Shown: piece after piece, positions 58,235 through 64,000 of the stretch | How the letters are laid out: each line of letters begins with the position of its first letter | How positions within the stretch are numbered: the stretch's first letter is position 1 | Source: Zanthoxylum bungeanum | Lineage: Eukaryota; Streptophyta; Magnoliopsida; Sapindales; Rutaceae | Assembly: GCA_019454045.1 (NCBI GenBank) | Contig: SKCR01037681.1 | Coordinates: 62,001 to 126,000, forward strand | Length of the DNA stretch: 64,000 nt | Direction of reading: 5' to 3' | Program-made: the position numbers and the translations under genes | The notes under the pieces: generated by a model | The model's input: only the letters and a program-made list of their open reading frames with translations | The model's database searches: none | What the model was told of the DNA's origin: nothing

Positions 58235-59056
58235 ATTTTGAATCGGCCCCGAAATAATGTCTTGTGATGTTTATGATTTGTGCTTCAGTTAATCGTTTCT
58301 ATGGTAGGTTGAAAGGGGTGTAATCAAAGGCATTTTTAAAGCTATGTAATGGTTCGATGTCTTCCTTCACTCATTACCTTTTATAAGGAAAAGCTGTGAA
58401 GACACCGAGATAATCATTACTTGTAGCTCGTTGTGACAGACTAGTTTGGAGGACTCGTTGTTTATTCCTGACACCAAACGATAAGAGCCTAAGGGGCTTG
58501 GGTACTTAAGAGAGCCTCGCTCCACCCTCCCTCTGGGGAATCTACAACGGGAAATCCATTCGACAGTCAGTCACACACCGTAACTCATTGGCACGTACCG
58601 TAAGGTATAAAAAAGGTGCGCTCACTTGGTCGCTCGAACCTTGAGTGGGGAGTCCTAGTTGTGGGCAATCCTTCGTCAGCGAGAGCCTTTGTCTACACTC
58701 CCGAAAACCACATGTGAACCTTAGTCGTAGAACTAGTAGAAATTATTCCTTTATGTTTATGTTTTGGACCATTGTCATTTGGATTCAGTTGGACTTGTTG
58801 TCATGAAGTATGGGCTTGATGGGCCATTTAAACTAGGACGAATCTGTGCTTTATGGCAATCGGGCCAAAAGTTTCTAAAATGTTGATAGGCCAACTAGTG
58901 TAAAATTCTTATGACTTATATATTCCATACATCGCACACATCTCATGCATCTCATGCATACACGCATCATGTTAATCCTTTGTGTCTTAAAAGCCATCAT
59001 AGATATCTGTTGGGTTAGAGAAGAAAGAAAGATTTGTCAAAAAGAGTTTATCAAAC
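58235..59056 (+). other. F leader, non-coding
   Basis: Aligns with the G leader up to the gag start. At the place of the G gag ATG, F has ATG (59057) followed by a short lysine-rich frame into the purine tract, not gag. Confidence 0.8.
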
Positions 59057-59123
59057 ATGGATATCGAGAAAAGAAACCGAGGAACAGAGAACTTTACGGC
59101 AAGAATAGAAGACCATGGGTGTC

Positions 59124-59193
59124 AGAAAAAAAAAAGAAAAAAAAGAAAAAAAAAAGGAAAAGAAAAAGAGAAAAAAAAAGGAGAAAAAAAAAA
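59124..59193 (+). repeat. Purine tract 1 of F
   Basis: Seventy bases of A and G only, flanked by sequence shared with E 5205-5236. Confidence 0.85.
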
Positions 59194-59606
59194 TTTTGTT
59201 GTTTGTTTTTAGTCTTTGATAGTTAGACATAAGTCCAATGATGAAATCGTTTGCTTTAGGGTGAAATCTTAGAAACGATAAACGCTTGATGTGCTTTTAT
59301 CTGATACTTTGAGTGATTGATCTATGTTAGACTCGTAAACACTCCACTATAGGTTCGTAGCAGTGAAAACCTGAGTAGTTAGCAAAGTGAATAGTTGAAG
59401 AAATTGTAGGTCGGTGAATGACCGTTCGCCTAAATGTCTATCTTGATTTGCTTGTGTTATGATTTGTGGTATAGTTGAAAATGAAAGAAAAGTCTCTGCA
59501 ATGAAAAAAAAATTGAACCGCCTATAACCGATAAGCGTGAAGCTACCCATGGGCGAGTATTAGGACCACCATGAGGAGAAATGCTACCTTAAAGGGTAGG
59601 TGTGTT

Positions 59607-59706
59607 GAAAAAAAAAGAGAAGAAAAAAAAGAGAAAAAGAGAGAGAAAAAGAATGAAGTTCAAAATGAAAAGAAAAGAAAGAGACGAAAGAAAAAGAGAA
59701 AGAAAA
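59607..59706 (+). repeat. Purine tract 2 of F
   Basis: A/G-rich block of about 100 bases with a few interruptions, equivalent to E 4768-4854. Confidence 0.8.
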
Positions 59707-60339
59707 CTATACCACATTGAGCACAGAAAAGCAACTGCAGGCATAATTGAGACATCTAGGTTGGTTTGACCCATCGATCCCGATTTTTGAAACGAAATCA
59801 TTGAGTTAGCTTACCCGGGGATGAATCCGCAAAAGAACCTTTGCACACACACACTTTGAGTCTGGCTTAGATCATTTATTCAAAGACTCAGATTTGAGTT
59901 GCATTGAGTGTTTTGAAAGTTCTTTGGTTTCATTATTAGGCATTCTTTGAGGACAATGATATGTATAACTATTGGGACTATTTCGTAGAATGTGATATAG
60001 CATGATGATATGGAAGGCCCCACCATATGGTTCATCTTGACCAAATACAAACAGCGGAGAGCAGAAAGCTAAACCAAGACTGGGGGTGACCAGTCTACCA
60101 CACCGTGAATCAAGGACATAACAAGATATTGAGTCATGAGACCAGAGAGAAGACTGAGCAGTCGTTTGGAGAACTGGTGGAAGACCTAACCCAACAAAAT
60201 AGGAAATTCATGCATGCATGCATACACGTAATGTATTTTTGCATTCTTTTTTGGTGTTTGTTTCGTTTTGCATTCACATATTTCAAAGATAAAAAAGAGA
60301 AAGCGGCAGAGACAAGCCAACCAAAATCAGCAACATATT

Positions 60340-61065
60340 AGTAATAGTTTGGGGATGAGTCCCGGGGTTGAGGCCCACATCAGCAGAATTTTGGAATGAA
60401 TCCCAGGGTCGAGGCCCACATCAGCAGAGTTTTGGAATGAATCCGGGAATGAATCCCAGGGTCGAGGCCCACATCAGTAGAATCCGGGAATGAATCCCAG
60501 GGTCGAGGCCCACATTGTCAGCAGCATCGGGAATGAATCTTAGGGCCGAGGACCACGTTGTCAGAATTTGGAATGAACCTAGGGAATGAATCTGAGGGCC
60601 GAGGCCCACGTCGTCAAAATTTGGAAAGAATCCGAGAATGAATCCTAGGGCCGAGGCCCACGCTGTCAGAGTTTTGGAATGAATCCCTGAATAAATCATA
60701 AGGCAAGGCCCAAATTATTATCAGCATCAGTTTTGCCGAGTATGGCACTCTGGGGGCGAGGCCCACATTATTATCAGCATCAGTTTAGCCGGGTATGGCA
60801 CTCTGGGGGCGAGGCCCACATTATCATCAGCATCAATAGCAGGCTTGCCGGATATGGCATTCTGGGGGCGAGGCCCACATTGGTTCGGTATCAGTTCCGC
60901 CGGGTATGACATTCTGGGTGTGAGGCCCACAAAACATCAAATCAGTTTTGCAAGGTACGGCACTCCGAGTATGGAGACATCAGATTAGTTTTGCCAGGTA
61001 CGGCACTCCGGGTATGAAGATATTTTGGCGACATCCTAGGTACGGGGTTAGCACGCCAGGTATGA
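60340..61065 (+). repeat. Tandem array Y of F
   Basis: 60340-60715: units of about 45-60 bp built on GGAATGAATCCCAGGGTCGAGGCCCAC. 60716-60940: four units of about 55-65 bp built on GCCGGGTATGGCACTCTGGGGGCGAGGCCCAC. 60940-61065: units with TTTGCCAGGTACGGCACTCC. All share CGAGGCCCAC, the complement of the E array core. Confidence 0.88.
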
Positions 61066-61712
61066 CATGTGGACTATGTGGATTATGTGGACTACCGATG
61101 ACTACTGTGGACTACCGTGGAGTATGTGGACTATGTGGACTATCATGGACTACCGAGGAGTATGTGGACTACCGTGGACTACCGTGGAGTATGTGGACTA
61201 CCGTGGACTACCGATGAGTATGTGGACTACCGTGGAGTATGTGGACTACCGTGGAGTATGTGGACTATGTGGACTACCGTGGAGTATGTGGACTACGTGG
61301 ACTACCGAGGAATATGTGGACTATGTGGACTACCGTGGATTACCGTGGAGTATGTGGACTATGTGGACTACCGTGGATTACCGTGGAGTATGTTGACTAT
61401 GTGGACTACCGTGGACTACCGAGGAATATGTGGACTATGTGGACTACCGTGGAGTATGTGGACTATGTGGACTACCGTGGACTACCGAGGAATATGTGGA
61501 CTATGTGGACTACCGTGGAGTATGTGGACTATGTGGACTACCGTGGACTACCGTGGAGTATGTGGACTATGTGGACTACCGTGGACTATGTGGACTACCG
61601 AGGAATATGTGGACTATGTGGACTACCGTGGAGTATGTGGACTACCGTGGAGTATGTGGACTATGTGGATTACCGAGGAGTATGTGGACTATGTGGACTA
61701 CCGTGGACAACC
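61066..61712 (+). repeat. Tandem array X of F
   Basis: About 650 bp of 9-10 bp units (GTGGACTAT, GTGGACTACC, GTGGAGTAT) in higher-order blocks, e.g. repeated 37- and 47-bp strings. All three plus frames are open across it (up to 206 codons, VDYVDYRG-type peptides). I treat these as repeat by-products. Confidence 0.9.
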
Positions 61713-61868
61713 GCGACACCCTAGGTATGAGGTTTAGCACTATCAACTCAGCACAGAAGGCATACCAGGTGGCAGCTGGCGAGCCAGGTAAGTGAAAATG
61801 CATTGCATGTACTTTGATAGGATTGTCATTGTCACACACTGCACAAGTCCCATCAAAGTGGGGGTGAC
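61713..61868 (+). other. F PPT-proximal region and polypurine tract
   Basis: CGACACCCTAGGTATGAGG to the PPT aligns with reversed E 2035-1863 (GCCAGGTAAGTGAAAATGCATTGCATG, CACACTGCACAAGTCCCATC). The PPT AAAGTGGGGG (61858-61867 region) directly precedes the LTR at 61869. Confidence 0.75.
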
Positions 61869-63771
61869 TGTAGGCATTGCATTTTTACATATTAGCCCAA
61901 TGATGAGTCTCGTATGGAGGCAACTACCTCTTTAGTCATGAAAGTCGCGGAAACGGACGTTGGAAGGGTAAAGTTGGAAAATGGAATTTTTGTTGGATTT
62001 AACCTCGTTGTTTGGCTCTGGTTGTTTGTTGGACTTCCGTTTCAAAGCTTACCTAAGGCCCAAAACCCAAACCAAACCCAAACCAAACCCAAAATACCCA
62101 ATTCAAACCAAGTCAAACCAAACCCATGCACATAGGATGTAATTCACGCCCATTGTGCTTCTATTTAGGTATATGCATATTTATCACATGTTTAAATCTT
62201 GTAAAATCCTTACCTAATTAAAAGAAATCAAATCAAATCGTTACCAAATCAAATCCAATCCCAAATCCCAATTAGGAGATCCATTCCTTGTTAGACACCA
62301 ATTAGGAGATTCTTTCCTATTCAAATTAGGAAAGTCTTCTCTCTTTGCCTATAAAAAGAGGCCTTACACCCCCATTCTAAAACCTAGCTCATATACTTCC
62401 CCAAGCACGTGCCAAACACTTTCTCAAGCCTCCTTGCACGTCCAAAAACCTCCTTGAAGCCTCCATTGCCGAATCATTAAACCTAAGCACCCTGCATTGC
62501 CGCATCTTTCATCCTTCACCAACACCCTTCACGCCTAAGCCCCTTTCACTGCCCTCCATTGCCGAATTTTATCCACCATTCACAGCCCTAAAACACACCA
62601 AAATAAGCCTCAAATAAAGCCCTAAATTCGCACAAAACACTCTCCAAACACAGCCCCATTCGCAGCCCCAAAACAGTCCCCAAAAACGGCCCCACTGCAC
62701 CTTGAACTGCCGCATCTTCACCTTCTGTTCTGGTCAGTTTTGGCTGCGACTTTAGCCAGAAAAACAGCCCTAAAATCACCTAGAAAACCCTTCAAAAATC
62801 TCCATAAAGTTTCCCTAAAAAACCATTAAAAACGCAACCCCCTAAGCCACCAAAATCACCCAAAACAGTCCACAAATCGACCAAAACAGTGACCTGAAAC
62901 GGAACAGCGAAACAACAGCAAAACGGACTTAAAACAGCAGCCCAAGCATCAAAACGACGAGGGAAAACATTGAGTAGACGAATTGGAAAAGCATCGGATC
63001 AATCTCCCTTCCAACGGACGTGTAACGCCCTTTCTTAGACGACAAAAGAGGTTAGACCTGAGGGCACCTTTTTTACTTATCTTTTTTATATTTGTTTTAT
63101 TTATTTTGATATATAATTGCATGAGAGTCGTTTGAAGCATGATGTGATTGTTGGATGAGCGGGATATGTGTTCCCTTTTGTGGTATATCGGATGGAAACT
63201 CGGACGTAAATTCCATAGCCGATTCCGAATGGACGGTAGTATGGTCTGCACTCGGGATACAATGCCACGTACCACTTAAGATACACATATCTCGTCTCAT
63301 CCAAATTTGTATTTGAGAATGTTATAGTCTTTAGGTTATTTGTTTATTATTTAAAGCATGGTTTAATTTAGTTTGTCATTTATTTGTTAAAACATGTTTA
63401 GGTTGTTCTTTATGCATGTTCTTAGTTTATGATGCGTTTGGGTAATGATTTATACATGTTGATTTAATGGTTCAATATGCTTGTTATGTTACATTGCGTG
63501 GAATTAATTGGATGAAAGCATGTTAGATCTAAGTACCCTTGAGCATGAATGTTGAATAGATTCGATTAGTTTATTGCAAAAATTATATCATCACAAGTGA
63601 CATAAGTAAGGGACCATTCCGAACCCAACGGTTTGAGGTCTTCCCTTGCGAGGGGTGAGTGCGGCCTTAAAACCTTTGTCCTGGTTCACACCGGGTGGCG
63701 ACTCCATGTTATTTCGTACTCCCAACTAGGCCGCGAGCCTAGAACAACGTCGTCAAGTTATGTTGTCTACA
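61869..63771 (+). repeat. Second F LTR, shared between two units
   Basis: TGTAGGCATTGCATTTTTACA...GTTGTCTACA, almost identical to 56313-58212. TATA is at 62350-62357. It is preceded by a PPT (it acts as 3' LTR of F) and followed by a PBS (it acts as 5' LTR of the next unit). Confidence 0.92.
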
Positions 63772-63774
63772 GTC

Positions 63775-64000
63775 TGGCGACTCCACTGGGGATATTTTGA
63801 ATCGGCCCCGAAATAATGTCTTGTGATGTTTATGATTTGTGCTTCAGTTAATCGTTTCTATGGTAGGTTGAAAGGGGTGTAATCAAAGGCATTTTTAAAT
63901 CTATGTAATGGTTCGATGTCTTCCTTCACTCACTACCTTTTTATAAGGAAAAACTGTGAAGACACCGAGATAATCATTACTTGTAGCTCGTTGTGACAGA
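63775..64000 (+). mobile_element. Start of a second F unit (PBS and leader)
   Basis: PBS at 63775-63793, then a leader matching 58235-58440 with only a few changes, running off the window. There is no target-site sequence between LTR and leader, so the array is LTR-interior-LTR-interior. Confidence 0.9.

Larger units (their letters stand above)
59057..60339 (+). other. F internal body with two purine tracts
   Basis: No gene recognised. Purine tracts are at 59124-59193 and 59607-59706. The sequence between and after them (GATCTATGTTAGACTCGTAA, CATGAGGAGAAATGCTACC, CCCCACCATATGGTTCATC) matches reversed E 5190-4430. The Lys-rich frame 58945-59226 and the frame 60105-60341 are not preserved in E. 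Confidence 0.7.
56313..63771 (+). mobile_element. Element F: non-autonomous Tat/Ogre-like element
   Basis: LTRs 56313-58212 (1900 bp) and 61869-63771 (1903 bp) with few differences, PBS 58216-58234, PPT 61854-61868. The 3.66-kb interior has no gag or pol. It shares its leader with G, and its leader, purine tracts and arrays Y and X with E in the same order. After the right LTR a second PBS and interior follow without a break, so this is a unit of a tandem array rather than a simple insertion. Confidence 0.9.

Noticed and set aside
58945..59226. Lysine-rich 93-codon frame at the former gag start in F
   Set aside because: Produced by the purine tract; the equivalent frame in E stops after a few codons.

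Overview
This is a transposon-dense stretch of a flowering-plant (probably eudicot) nuclear genome. Essentially everything is LTR retrotransposons inserted into one another. I see no intact host gene and no tRNA, rRNA or CRISPR locus. The plant assignment rests on Ty1/copia polyproteins of plant type, Tat/Ogre-like elements primed by tRNA-Arg, and captured fragments of a plant Argonaute and a plant GMP synthase. Elements are given working letters A-K.

Layout. (1) 1-9180: element E, a minus-strand, gag-less Tat/Ogre-like element with two tandem-repeat arrays inside. (2) 9181-14954: element C, a decayed minus-strand copia, cut by E on its left and itself inserted into the gag of D. (3) 14955-20323: element D, a plus-strand copia pseudogene and the first part of its 3' LTR. 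(4) 20324-46893: element G, a Tat/Ogre-like element inserted in the D LTR. Its 5' LTR carries, downstream of a TATA box, a GMP synthase fragment and an AGO4/AGO16-clade Argonaute fragment. The Argonaute exon is split by copia element A (21836-43353, minus, 5-bp target duplication CTGAG). A is itself interrupted by nearly intact copia B (30387-40231, plus, duplication CCCAT) and by solo LTR H (40701-42792). (5) 46894-56312: the rest of the D LTR, truncated minus-strand copia I, two opposed copies of the J LTR around a copia coding sliver (K), and the start of J. (6) 56313-64000: element F, a plus-strand relative of E, followed directly by a second PBS and internal region, so it is a tandem array sharing an LTR.

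How the parts relate. B is the only element close to coding completeness (gag, protease, integrase and RT in one 1095-codon frame, RNase H frameshifted). A, C and H are relatives of B. G keeps a gag whose leader matches that of F and E, so E and F look like non-autonomous partners of a G-like family. Insertion order on the left is D, then C and G, then E (into C) and A (into G), then B and H (into A).

The observations I rate highest are the Argonaute and GMP synthase fragments inside an LTR, and a ladder of consecutive inverted repeats with 3-nt centres in the LTRs of A, B, C and H, whose arms differ between copies while staying complementary.
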